Shown here piece by piece: positions 23,876 to 32,659 of a stretch of 64,000 bases of DNA. The stretch comes from Ruminococcus flavefaciens MA2007 (GTDB lineage: Bacteria; Bacillota; Clostridia; Oscillospirales; Ruminococcaceae): the NCBI RefSeq assembly GCF_000621845.1, contig NZ_JHXF01000001.1, positions 310,001-374,000 of the forward strand, given 5' to 3'. The notes beneath the pieces were generated by a model, which was not told the DNA's origin, did no database searches, and was given only the letters and a program-made list of their open reading frames with translations. The translations under genes were made by a program, and so were the position numbers. Position 1 is the stretch's first letter. Each line of letters begins with the position of its first letter.

Positions 23876-24182
23876 ATCCTCCGTTAAAATAACTGTATTT
23901 GTCTATATGTCTATAACCTCATAAAGGCACAGCCTAACACAAACGATAGTGCAGACCATGCCTTGATAATACATATTTAACGAAGTATGTCTCGTAATTA
24001 TAAGGATTACTGCCGTCAGGGGCACCGTCCATTATTATTTTCATCTCCTGTTCTGCTTGAAGTATATGTATTATAGCATATATTTTATAAAAAAGCAAGT
24101 CTCACGGATAAAAAATCAGCAATCAGCCTGTAGGGGGGCTGATTGTGCTCCTGTGTCCTGTGTCTCGCCTTACAAAAACAGC

Positions 24183-24309
24183 CCGAAAGTATTACCGTTA
24201 CACTTATATAAAAGTTTATAGTTAATTATGGGAGAAACCTTTCCGATGAAAGGTTTCTCCCAATAATAATTATAAAACTTCTATATGAGTATCAGGGTTA
24301 ATGCTTTCG
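24183..24309. mobile_element. MITE-like element D2 (short relative of D1)
   Basis: 127 bp. Left end CGAAAGTATTACC then ACTTATATAAAAG; right end CTTCTATATGAGT then GGTTAATGCTTTCG. As in D1, the centre is an inverted CCTTTC/GAAAGG and the inner boundaries read TTAATTATGGG and AATAATAA. D1 contains about 160 bp of extra hairpins at this point. The two copies therefore share ends and centre but differ in content. Confidence 0.75.
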
Positions 24310-24319
24310 CGCTTTATGT

Positions 24320-25774
24320 TTATTTGTTTTCTGTTGAAGCCGCAGCCGCTGCTGCTTTCTTAGCCTTTTTTCTGATAGCTCTGTTTGTCTTTCTGAATAT
24401 GAATCCGAGGAAGAGCTCGGCAGCTCCGATTATCAGGAGCATACAGGTGAAAGGCAGGAGCAGAGTCTCTGTCAGGTAGAATCCCACATTATGTGTGAAT
24501 GTGAACGCTACAGCAGAACCGATAAGTATCACAAGTCCTGATATGAACATCAGCAGACCTACGATATTGAATACAGTTGCGAAGAAGCCTGTAACGTATC
24601 TTGCGCGTTTTGCAAGTATAACAGCTGTCCAGATAAGGAACAGTATCACAAGTCCGCCGAGAATGCCGATAGTGATGAATGAGAACGCATAGCTGCACTT
24701 GTCAATGTCGAAGCCCAGCTTTCTGCTCCACTCCTTGACGCTCATGGTGTCGCTGAAGTTGTCCTTCTCCAGATTCTTTTCAATAAGCTCATAACCGCTG
24801 TCGGTGATCTCGTAATCGAACTCCTTGACAGCCGCATTCTTGTTTGTTCTGATGAAGTCGTTGACGAAGTCCTCTGCGGTAATTGACGGGTCTCCGCCCT
24901 TGCCGTCGATGATGTAGTCGAGGTAGTCCTTAGCCACTCTTCCTGCATACTCGCGGAAGTCCGTATTCATCATGTATCTCTTGAAGCCTGCCTCGTCAGC
25001 CGCGCCCTTTGTAGCTGTGCGGAAGCCCATTGAATCATAGAGAGTCTTGGCAAGCTCCTTGCCGTCGAACTGAGCCGACAGGGTAGTGCTTGCGTTGAGC
25101 TTTTCTGCTCTCTTGCGGATAACACTGCCGTTAGCGCCGATCTTTACCGCAAGGGAAAGGCTGAACGCCAGCAGGAAAACAATAGTGAATATAGTCACCA
25201 GCGAAGCTCCGAAGATACGTCCGCCGCCGACTTTCTTGCGAGCCTTTGGCTTGTCCTCCTGCTGAGGCATAGGTGCTGGAGCAGGTGCAGGCTCGGGCTG
25301 TACAGGCGGGGGAGGAGCGATACTGCTCTGTATAGGCTGAACTGGTATCTTCATTGTATTGCTGTTGTCGTTGAAGCCGTTATTGCTTACGGGAGCGGCA
25401 GGAGCCTCCTGCTTGGGGAACTCCGCAGGCTTCTGAGGTTTTTCCACGGGAACAGGCTCAGGCTTTGGAGCTGTGAATACTTCGGTAACAGGCTCGGGAG
25501 CAGGCTCGTTCACAGGTTCGGGCTCGGGGAGCTCGATAGTCTCGGAGGTGCTGAGTATCTCCGTCGGCTCGTCATTGAGGAGCTCTGCTTCGCCGCTGGT
25601 AAGGCTGAGAGTTTCCTCGTTGGCGGCGATGATCTCTTCAAGGTGAGGAAGAATGGAAGTAGGCTCGTCGTCGGTATGTACATCGGGAGCAGGCTCGTTT
25701 TCGATACGGGCACCGCATTCTGTGCAGAATAAAGCGTCGTTTGGCAGTTCACTGCCGCATTTTTTGCATAGCAT
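24320..25774 (-). CDS. Zinc-ribbon membrane protein of unknown function
   Basis: 484 aa from ATG 25774 (GGAGGG upstream). It starts with a zinc ribbon, CKKCGSELPNDALFCTECGA (two Cys-x-x-Cys pairs), then an acidic, Pro/Glu-rich disordered stretch up to about residue 185. A membrane helix (about 195-217) is followed by a mixed region of some 150 residues and then three hydrophobic helices. The tail is Lys/Ala-rich. This zinc ribbon-linker-TM arrangement is common in Firmicutes proteins of unknown function. An envelope or trafficking role is a guess only. The gene is alone on its strand. Confidence 0.75.
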   Translation of the reverse strand: MLCKKCGSELPNDALFCTECGARIENEPAPDVHTDDEPTSILPHLEEIIAANEETLSLTSGEAELLNDEPTEILSTSETIELPEPEPVNEPAPEPVTEVFTAPKPEPVPVEKPQKPAEFPKQEAPAAPVSNNGFNDNSNTMKIPVQPIQSSIAPPPPVQPEPAPAPAPMPQQEDKPKARKKVGGGRIFGASLVTIFTIVFLLAFSLSLAVKIGANGSVIRKRAEKLNASTTLSAQFDGKELAKTLYDSMGFRTATKGAADEAGFKRYMMNTDFREYAGRVAKDYLDYIIDGKGGDPSITAEDFVNDFIRTNKNAAVKEFDYEITDSGYELIEKNLEKDNFSDTMSVKEWSRKLGFDIDKCSYAFSFITIGILGGLVILFLIWTAVILAKRARYVTGFFATVFNIVGLLMFISGLVILIGSAVAFTFTHNVGFYLTETLLLPFTCMLLIIGAAELFLGFIFRKTNRAIRKKAKKAAAAAASTENK

Positions 25775-25902
25775 AATATCCCTCCTGTATTTTTCGTAAA
25801 TGCTATTACAATTATAAGTCATACCAATAAATATGTCAAGTAAAAAAACTGTAACATTGTATTACACATGGGTATTTTCGGCAAAAAAGCGGATACAATG
25901 AC

Positions 25903-25927
25903 AAAAAGCCCGCCGAAGCGGGCTTTA
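25903..25927 (-). terminator. Terminator of the NPW dockerin protein gene
   Basis: Stem AAAGCCCGC / GCGGGCTTT with loop CGAA, A run at 25903-25907 on plus = T run on minus. Confidence 0.85.
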
Positions 25928-25928
25928 A

Positions 25929-26603
25929 TTATTCGTTTTCGTTTGTGGTATCATCAATTTCTTTGAGCATATCGAAAGTATCTGCCGCCCAGTTTTCGAT
26001 TTCAGTCTGGGGAACAGCGTTGATCCATTCTGCCCACTGCTCGGGGTCGTTCATGGAGCCCCACGGATTTGCCGGGTTATTTACCCATATCCACGGGCTG
26101 TCTGCTCCCGGAAAGTTTTCGGGAAGCCATGACGACTGATCGCTATTCGGATCAAGTGGATTCTGCGGATCCCACGGGTTCCACGGGTTCCACGGGACCC
26201 ACGGGTTCCACGGATCCTGAGGATCCAACGAACTGGTATCCGGCCATTCCCATGCAGTCAGCTCGCTGATAAATTCATCAATGAACTCCTCGATGGAAAT
26301 ATCCGTGCTGTTCAGTGACTGGTCAACGTAGTATGAGAGGACGTATGAAGCGTCCATAGCGTTCACGCTGCCGTCCTTGTTGACGTCGCAGAGCGAAAGG
26401 AGCTCCTGAGTGATATCGGCGTTATTTACGGCAAAGTCGGCGTAAAGGGACAGAATATACGAAGCGTCCACAGCATTGATGATGCCGTCGCCTGACGGAT
26501 CGCCGAGACCGAGGTCAGCCGCATTTGCGCTGACAGCCGAGCCAAGTGAAAGTGCCGCAAGCATACCTGCTAAAGTGCCTGCGAAAAGCTTTGATATCTT
26601 CAT
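25929..26603 (-). CDS. Secreted dockerin protein with NPW-rich tail
   Basis: 224 aa from ATG 26603, strong AAAGGAGG upstream. Signal peptide ends near SAVSANA. Two dockerin repeats follow: GDPSGDGIINAVDASYILS and CDVNKDGSVNAMDASYVLS, both with Asp-x-x-x-Asp-Gly calcium loops. The C-terminal third is rich in Trp, Asn, Pro and Asp with units WNPWVPWNPWNPWDP; DNA at about 26169-26212 repeats CCACGGGTT. There is no catalytic domain, so it is likely a structural or scaffold-bound part of a surface complex. The NPW units also occur in the histidine kinase ectodomain at 14.96 kb, with the same codons (AAC CCG TGG). Function unknown. Confidence 0.8.
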   Translation of the reverse strand: MKISKLFAGTLAGMLAALSLGSAVSANAADLGLGDPSGDGIINAVDASYILSLYADFAVNNADITQELLSLCDVNKDGSVNAMDASYVLSYYVDQSLNSTDISIEEFIDEFISELTAWEWPDTSSLDPQDPWNPWVPWNPWNPWDPQNPLDPNSDQSSWLPENFPGADSPWIWVNNPANPWGSMNDPEQWAEWINAVPQTEIENWAADTFDMLKEIDDTTNENE

Positions 26604-26720
26604 TGTAAAAACCTCCTTTGATGTCGGAAAAAACGGATTCTGTAAATTCATTATAGCGCAAAAAATCGGTACTGTCAACTTATATATTGCGGTTTTTAGG
26701 ATTTAGAGCTAAGAACTAAG

Positions 26721-26860
26721 TGTAGGGGCGCACAGTGTGCGCCCGTGAATGAAAAATACGTTATTCACGGACTGCCAAAGGCAGCCCCTACAGGCTAACG
26801 GCTAATCACTGATCACTAAAAACTGGTCACTTCGGGACGCCGAGGGCGGCGTCCCCTACA
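26721..26860. repeat. Family A repeats: head-to-head pair plus a third unit
   Basis: Forward unit 26721-26745 and reverse unit 26768-26792 are separated by TGAAT...ATTCA, itself an inverted repeat, so the whole is a larger palindrome. A reverse unit follows at 26833-26860. Confidence 0.85.
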
Positions 26861-26877
26861 ATAATCACTATTACCAC

Positions 26878-26906
26878 TGGACATATTGCAAAAAACGTGA
26901 TATAAT
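26878..26906 (+). promoter_or_regulatory. metG promoter
   Basis: TGGACA (26878-26883) and TATAAT (26901-26906), 17-bp spacer. A short hairpin CCGTTTC / GAAACGG follows in the leader. Confidence 0.7.
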
Positions 26907-26968
26907 ATAAATTAACCGTTTCTTTCATTCGGAAACGGAATCTTTACACTCAGATTGGAGCGATTTTT

Positions 26969-28954
26969 ATGTCAAAGAAACCCTTTTACATCACAACGCC
27001 GATTTATTATCCGTCGGGCAATCCGCACATAGGTCACTGCTATACCACAGTTGCCTGCGATTCTATCGCCCGTTACAAGCGAATGCAGGGCTATGACGTA
27101 ATGTTCCTCACAGGCACTGACGAGCACGGCCTCAAAATTGAGCAGAAGGCTGCCGAGCAGGGCGTAACTCCCAAGGAGTACGTTGACGTCATCGTTGACA
27201 GGTTCAAGAACCTGTGGAAATATATGAACATCTCATACGACAGATATATCCGTACCACTGACGACTATCACGTAGAAGCCGTTCAGAAGATATTCAAGGC
27301 ACTTTACGACAAGGGCTATATCTACAAGGGCGAATACTCGGGCAAGTACTGTACTCCCTGTGAGAGCTTCTGGACTGACTCTCAGCTTGACGAGAACGGC
27401 TGCTGTCCCGAATGTCACAGACCTGTAAAGTACGCTAAGGAGGAGGCTTACTTCTTCAAGATGTCTCCCTTTGCAGAGCGCATAGAGAAGCTTCTTCTCG
27501 AGACTGACTATCTCCGTCCAAAGACAAGAGCTGTTGAGCTGGTAAACAACTTCATCAAGCCCGGTCTGGAGGACCTCTGCGTATCAAGAACCACATTCAA
27601 GTGGGGCGTACCTGTTACCTTTGACGACAAGCACGTTGTATACGTATGGATAGACGCCCTTTCAAACTATATCACAGCTCTCGGCTATGAGAACTCCGCA
27701 CACAATGACTATGAGAAGTACTGGCCTGCCGATGTTCACATGGTAGCAAAGGACATCATGCGTTTCCACGCTATCATCTGGCCTGCAATGCTCATGGCAC
27801 TTGACCTGCCCCTGCCTAAGCACCTTGCTGTACACGGCTATATCACCATGCAGAGCAAGGGCGGCGAAAGCGTTAAGATGTCCAAGTCACTGGGCAACGT
27901 TGTTGATCCTTTCGTACTGGGCGAGCGCTACGGCTGTGACTCTATCAGATATCATATCCTCCGCGAAATGGCTCTGGGCGCAGACAGCCTTTTCTCCAAC
28001 GAGATAATGATAAACCGTATAAACTCCGACCTTGCCAACGGCTTCGGAAACCTTGTTTCCCGTACCGTTGCAATGGTGGACAAGTACTTCGGCGGAACTC
28101 TCCCCACAGAGCGCGAGAGCGATGCTTTGGACGACGAGTTCAAGTCAGTAGTCACAGGACTTCTTGCCGAGACTGACAAGTATATCGACGAGACCAAGCT
28201 GAAGCAGGTACTTGAAGAAATATTCAAGGTAGTTGACCGCGCAAACAAGTACATTGACGAGACCGAGCCGTGGAAGCTGGGCAAGGACGACACAAAGAAA
28301 GCCCGTCTTGCGGCTGTTCTCTACAATCTCCTTGAAGCTATCCGTGTTACATCTGCACTTCTTGCACCTTTCATGCCTACCACAATGCCGAAGGTATGGG
28401 AGCAGATAGGCGCTTCCGAAGCAGATGTAGAGTATGATAAGCTTGACAAGTTCGGCGTACTTCCTGCAAACGTTACAGTTCACAAGGGCGAGATACTCTT
28501 CCCGAGGATCGACGTTGACAAGGAGATAGAGGAGCTCAACGCTATCCTCACCAAGAACATGGAAGAAGCAAAGGCAAAGCTTTCATCAGAGGAAAAGGGC
28601 GAGGCGCCTGCCGAGCCTATCGAGCTGAAGCCCGAGATAACCATTGACGACTTTGCAAAGGTAGAGATAAGAGTTGCAAAGGTAGTAGCCTGCGAAAAGG
28701 TGAAGAAGTCCGACAAGCTCCTGTGCTTACAGCTTGACGACGGCATGGGCGGACGACAGGTAGTATCGGGTATCGCTCAGTATTACCAGCCCGAGGACCT
28801 TATCGGCAAAAAGCTCCAGCTCATAGCAAATCTCAAGCCTGTAAAGCTGAGAGGCGTTGACAGCAACGGAATGATATGCGCCGCAGATACTCCAGACGGA
28901 GTAAAGGTCATCTTCGTAGACGACAGCATACCTGTAGGCTCTAAGATAAGATAA
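26969..28954 (+). CDS. metG: Methionyl-tRNA synthetase
   Basis: 661 aa. Class I synthetase. HIGH motif GNPHIGH (residues 17-23), KMSKS at 303-307, zinc knuckle CTPC...CCPEC between them, and a C-terminal EMAP-II-like tRNA-binding domain (from about residue 555, VEIRVAKVVACEKV). Attaches Met to initiator and elongator tRNA-Met in the cytosol. The start is ATG 26969 with GGAG upstream. The short leader shows no T-box. It is alone, with a promoter and a perfect terminator. Confidence 0.97.
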   Translation: MSKKPFYITTPIYYPSGNPHIGHCYTTVACDSIARYKRMQGYDVMFLTGTDEHGLKIEQKAAEQGVTPKEYVDVIVDRFKNLWKYMNISYDRYIRTTDDYHVEAVQKIFKALYDKGYIYKGEYSGKYCTPCESFWTDSQLDENGCCPECHRPVKYAKEEAYFFKMSPFAERIEKLLLETDYLRPKTRAVELVNNFIKPGLEDLCVSRTTFKWGVPVTFDDKHVVYVWIDALSNYITALGYENSAHNDYEKYWPADVHMVAKDIMRFHAIIWPAMLMALDLPLPKHLAVHGYITMQSKGGESVKMSKSLGNVVDPFVLGERYGCDSIRYHILREMALGADSLFSNEIMINRINSDLANGFGNLVSRTVAMVDKYFGGTLPTERESDALDDEFKSVVTGLLAETDKYIDETKLKQVLEEIFKVVDRANKYIDETEPWKLGKDDTKKARLAAVLYNLLEAIRVTSALLAPFMPTTMPKVWEQIGASEADVEYDKLDKFGVLPANVTVHKGEILFPRIDVDKEIEELNAILTKNMEEAKAKLSSEEKGEAPAEPIELKPEITIDDFAKVEIRVAKVVACEKVKKSDKLLCLQLDDGMGGRQVVSGIAQYYQPEDLIGKKLQLIANLKPVKLRGVDSNGMICAADTPDGVKVIFVDDSIPVGSKIR

Positions 28955-28960
28955 GAAAAA

Positions 28961-28985
28961 ACGGCGCATTATTGCGCCGTTTTTC
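28961..28985 (+). terminator. metG terminator
   Basis: ACGGCGCA-TTAT-TGCGCCGT followed by TTTT. Confidence 0.9.
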
Positions 28986-29046
28986 AGTATATAGTGAGTA
29001 GTAAGCAGAAATATCCGTTTTGAATTTACTTGCTGAGAGTATGAGC

Positions 29047-29215
29047 GGGATTCCAAAGGGACTGTGTTCCTTTGGTCAGGTCAAGGGCTGAAAGCCTTGC
29101 AGGGTGACTCCCCACAGTGTGGGGAGATGTCGCAAAGCGACAGAGGGGCTGGGGCGGTTAGCCTGGGGCAGCGCCCCGAAGTTACAAAGCGCTTCGCAAG
29201 AGAGGGCGTCCCTTA
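29047..29215. repeat. Composite palindromic element, family B copy 2
   Basis: Starts GGGATTCCAAAGGGACTGT as in copy 1. Contains CTCCCCACAGTGTGGGGAG and TGTCGCAAAGCGACA, the counterparts of CTCCCTGCTGTGCAGGGAG and TGTCAGCTTTGCTGACA in copy 1: different arms, same pairing. Ends CGTCCCTTAA. Confidence 0.8.
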
Positions 29216-29243
29216 ACGGGCGTATAATATCCGCTATTATAAA

Positions 29244-29271
29244 AAAACTCCGCTGTGAAGCGGAGTTTTTC
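29244..29271 (-). terminator. Terminator of the anti-sigma-like gene
   Basis: AAACTCCGCT-GTGA-AGCGGAGTTT with runs of A and T on both sides; usable in both directions. Confidence 0.8.
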
Positions 29272-29308
29272 TATTTTACTATATCATGTATCAAAGCTTT
29301 TGCAGGAG

Positions 29309-31186
29309 TTATTTTTTATATTCTTCGTACAGCTTATCCAGCCTTTCGGAAATCTTTTCGGGCTCGGTGCAGCGGTAGCTGCGGCCTGTCTCCTGATTGG
29401 TGTAGATGCCCGGATTGTTGATACCAAACATTTTGTAAACCGAGTTCTGATTTATCATGTAGAGCTTTATATTAACCCCGTCTTCGTCATATTGAGAATA
29501 GATCTCATCGTAGAGCTCGCTTTCATCGGCATATTCCTTGAATTCCATTTCTTCCCATTCAAGTCCCTCGAATACTTCACGGAGTTTTGCCGTTGGTATT
29601 TTACGTCCGCTTTCTGTATAAGGATAATCGGTGCCGAGTAGATTGACTTCTGCTATATCTCCGCTGAGACAGATATCAAGCTCCCTGTTGATGAGCTCGT
29701 TAGTGTTGAGCGAAGTCATCTTGCTGTTCATCGCCTTTGTATCGGAGATAAGCTTGTCAATGCCGTCGATATGGTACACATCAGGCATAGATGACGGCGT
29801 TCCGTTTTTATCGGAGTATATCGCCAAGCCGCCCGAGTATATGAACAAAAACAGCTCCTTATTTTTCAGGACAATGCTGTTATTATAAAATGACGTTTCG
29901 GCAAATGCAGATGAATTTATAGCATTGGTGTAAAGCTCGGGCTTCCATTTACAGTTCTCCAGCAGTGACTGCAATTGCTTCATCTGTTCTTTATCGAGGG
30001 TATAAACATTGCACTTATTATCAAAAGTGCATTTAAGCAAAGTGCCGTCCATATCTGCGACATCCACAGGACAGGGTATATCGTCCAAACCTGCGAGTAT
30101 GTTTTTGATGTCGCTGTAAACGATAGGATTGAAATTGTAGGCTCTTTCTGTTATCTCGTTTGTGGAGTTTATCATCTTTTTATTGAAGGCTTCGCCGGTG
30201 GAGTAAAAGTCTACTCTGCAATCGTAAGCGTCGTCCTTGATAAAGAGAGAAATAGGCTCTTCGTTGGCAGGTCTCTCTTTGTGATCCTCGGAAAGCATGG
30301 TATCTGACATTTCCTTCAGGCATTTGGCAAGATATTTTGCCTGATCATCGGTGACAGTTCCTGACTGACCGTTTATGGCGTATCTTGCGCCGCTGAGGTC
30401 AGCCTTTATGCCTGCAAACGTAGCCATGTGTTCTTCTTTGCCGAAAATCACCGTCTTTATTGCTTGGTACTGCTCGGACGTCATGTTGTATCCGAACTCT
30501 TTTTCGAGACCGTTGTCTACGCTGCTCATGGATACATTTATCATACCGCTTTCATACATATGCACATAGTAATAATCGCCGTTATATCCGTAATTGAATG
30601 TGATATTTTCGCCGTTTAAAGAAGCATTGATAGCAGTATAAATCTCATCTGCCTCGGAATTATCGTCGTCGTCTTTATCATCGGGGATATTTACAGTATA
30701 TGTTACACTTTTGCTTTCGTTCCAGTTCACCTGAGAAAAAATCTCTATGAGCTGAGCCGCCATATCAGAAGAAGCGACAACAGGCACCTTTGAATGTATG
30801 CTGCCGTAGTTTGTTTCCTGCAAAATAAAGGTAGTGCCTTTAAGGTCTATAGAAGCAAAGGGGAACTCGAATACACTGTCGCTTTTTGTGGTTTCAGAGG
30901 TGGCTTCCTCTATCTCGGAGTCCACGCCGTACTGCTCGTCAGAGCCGAAATTATCTTTCAGGCGCATATAACCGCCGCCGCCCACAGTTCCGATAACAGC
31001 GATAACAGCCGCTGCTGCCAGATACTTTTTGAAGCCCTTGTTCTCAATGACCTCCACGTGGTTTTCCACTTCCTGATAGCCGTCGTCGTCAAACTCTGCC
31101 TTTGACAGCTTCTCCTCCATTTTTGCGCAGAAATCCGAGCTCAGACGGATATCGTTCAGAGCGTTTTTATAATCTTTACTTGACAT
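29309..31186 (-). CDS. Membrane-anchored anti-sigma-like protein
   Basis: 625 aa. An N-terminal cytosolic part of about 53 residues (helical, with DYKNALNDIRLSSDF and KLSKAEF) precedes one membrane helix (about 54-73) and a long extracellular region of unknown fold containing several repeated-looking blocks. The N-terminal segment would hold the sigma factor. No ZAS zinc motif (HxxxCxxC) is seen. The gene overlaps the 3' end of the ECF sigma gene by 31 bp, and its GAGGAGGGAG site lies inside the sigma gene, so synthesis is coupled. This order is standard for sigma/anti-sigma pairs. Identification rests on context and topology. Confidence 0.65.
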   Translation of the reverse strand: MSSKDYKNALNDIRLSSDFCAKMEEKLSKAEFDDDGYQEVENHVEVIENKGFKKYLAAAAVIAVIGTVGGGGYMRLKDNFGSDEQYGVDSEIEEATSETTKSDSVFEFPFASIDLKGTTFILQETNYGSIHSKVPVVASSDMAAQLIEIFSQVNWNESKSVTYTVNIPDDKDDDDNSEADEIYTAINASLNGENITFNYGYNGDYYYVHMYESGMINVSMSSVDNGLEKEFGYNMTSEQYQAIKTVIFGKEEHMATFAGIKADLSGARYAINGQSGTVTDDQAKYLAKCLKEMSDTMLSEDHKERPANEEPISLFIKDDAYDCRVDFYSTGEAFNKKMINSTNEITERAYNFNPIVYSDIKNILAGLDDIPCPVDVADMDGTLLKCTFDNKCNVYTLDKEQMKQLQSLLENCKWKPELYTNAINSSAFAETSFYNNSIVLKNKELFLFIYSGGLAIYSDKNGTPSSMPDVYHIDGIDKLISDTKAMNSKMTSLNTNELINRELDICLSGDIAEVNLLGTDYPYTESGRKIPTAKLREVFEGLEWEEMEFKEYADESELYDEIYSQYDEDGVNIKLYMINQNSVYKMFGINNPGIYTNQETGRSYRCTEPEKISERLDKLYEEYKK

Positions 31187-31671
31187 AGATCTCCCTCCTC
31201 CTCAAGTTCTGCTTTTAGTTTTTCCCGTCCTCGTCTGAGCAGCGAACCCACGGTGTTCTCGTTTTTATTCAGCATAGAAGCTATCTCCTTAATGGAATAG
31301 CCCTCATAGTAATGCAGGAAAATGACCTCTCCGTATTTTTTCGGCAGAGCCGCTATCTGCTGTCTCAGCTCACGGCTTCCTGTATCCATTTCGCATATGG
31401 CTTCGGAATGTTCAAGGTCGTCAATGGAGCAGGTCCTGCTGAAGCGGAAGCTTCTGCGGAAATTCTTGCATTTATTTATGGCAGCACGGAGAAGCCACGC
31501 TTTTAGGTGTTCGTCGTCGTTAAAGGTTTGGGGATTAGTGTGAAGTGAAAGAAAAACGTCCTGAACGATGTCCTCTGCCTCGGCGTAGCTGCCGCTGAAA
31601 GCGAAAGCAGCGCGCAGAACGGTGTTTCCGTATTTTTTGAAAGCATACAATGCTGTATTTTCGGTATTCAT
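31156..31671 (-). CDS. ECF sigma factor
   Basis: 171 aa. Sigma-70 region 2 has YAEAEDIVQDVFLSLH and a tryptophan in LKAWLLRAAINKCKN. Region 4 has LPKKYGEVIFLHYYEGYSIKEIASMLNKNENTVGSLLRRGREKLK. The linker is short, and the 1.1 and 3 regions of housekeeping sigma are missing, so it is an extracytoplasmic function sigma. It drives genes for a surface or stress response once released by the membrane protein encoded next. The start has AAAGGAGGT upstream. No reliable ECF-type promoter could be named in the upstream DNA. Confidence 0.92.
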   Translation of the reverse strand: MNTENTALYAFKKYGNTVLRAAFAFSGSYAEAEDIVQDVFLSLHTNPQTFNDDEHLKAWLLRAAINKCKNFRRSFRFSRTCSIDDLEHSEAICEMDTGSRELRQQIAALPKKYGEVIFLHYYEGYSIKEIASMLNKNENTVGSLLRRGREKLKAELEEEGDLCQVKIIKTL

Positions 31672-31764
31672 TGCTGTGACCTCCTTTCACATATAACACA
31701 CATGGGAGAGACGGAATTGTGCAGGGATAAAAATTTTTCTTTGAAAAATTTTTAGTTGTAATCT

Positions 31765-31953
31765 TGTAGGGGACGCCGCCCTCGGCGTCCCGCAAATTAT
31801 ATGTTGCTCCAAATGACCTTAAATCCAATGTAGGGGCGGATATTATCCGCCCGAGCCGTTAGATATTAGAACTAAGAATGTAGGGGCTGGCGTCCTCGAC
31901 AGCCCGTCGATATAATTGTAACTCACGGGACGCCTCCCTCGGCGTCCCCTACA
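31765..31953. repeat. Four family A hairpin repeats
   Basis: Units at 31765-31792, 31829-31853, 31879-31906 (forward) and 31926-31953 (reverse). Confidence 0.85.
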
Positions 31954-31956
31954 AAT

Positions 31957-32634
31957 TCATTTCTGTTTAAGCAGGATTTCCGCGATAGCTATATCCTCGG
32001 GAGTAGTTATCTTGATATTGGTATAATCTCCCACGGTCATAGCCACCTTGCCGCCGATAGCTTCTACGAGCTGGCAGTCGTCGGTGAAGTCCAGACCGTG
32101 CTCAAGGGCGAAATCAATTCCCTCGAAATAAAGCTTTCTCTTGAATATCTGCGGAGTCTGAGTGATATAGAGGTACTTCCTCGGCGGAGTATCGGTGATG
32201 AGACCGCCCTCTACGGTCTTTATAGTGTCTTTTACGGGAACTCCCAGTGTAGCGCCGCCGAAAACAGAAGCGTCCTTGATGACCTTTTCGATGTGTTCGG
32301 GCTTGACAAGGGGACGTGCTCCGTCGTGGACGGCAACAAGCTCGGTATCCTTTGATATTTTGCGGATTCCGTTGATAACGCTCTCCTGACGGGTAGAGCC
32401 GCCTGTGGTGCACTCTTTGAGCTTGGTGATTCCTGCGGCTTCTGCCTCAGCCTTGATAGCAGGGATATCGTCCTCACGGGCAACTATGACTATCTCGCTG
32501 ACGCTTTCGCAAGCCTGAAAAGCCTGCATGGTAACGCCTATTACCTTTCGCTCGCCCAGCGGCAGCAGTATCTTGTTTACTCCGCCCATTCTGGTGGAGT
32601 TTCCTGCGCAAACTATTACAACTGATGTTTTCAT
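31957..32634 (-). CDS. ispD: 2-C-methyl-D-erythritol 4-phosphate cytidylyltransferase
   Basis: 225 aa, typical length. Third enzyme of the MEP isoprenoid pathway, making CDP-methylerythritol from CTP. The CTP loop is VVCAGNSTRMGGVNKILLPL (usually AAGxGxRMG, here CAGNSTRMG). Further motifs are VHDGARPLV and ITTPEDIAIAE near the end. It acts in the cytosol. The gene lies 25 bp after the stop of the GH26-like hydrolase on the same strand, so the two may be co-transcribed. Confidence 0.95.
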   Translation of the reverse strand: MKTSVVIVCAGNSTRMGGVNKILLPLGERKVIGVTMQAFQACESVSEIVIVAREDDIPAIKAEAEAAGITKLKECTTGGSTRQESVINGIRKISKDTELVAVHDGARPLVKPEHIEKVIKDASVFGGATLGVPVKDTIKTVEGGLITDTPPRKYLYITQTPQIFKRKLYFEGIDFALEHGLDFTDDCQLVEAIGGKVAMTVGDYTNIKITTPEDIAIAEILLKQK

Positions 32635-32659
32635 GTTATTTCTCCTTTATTTAAACTGA

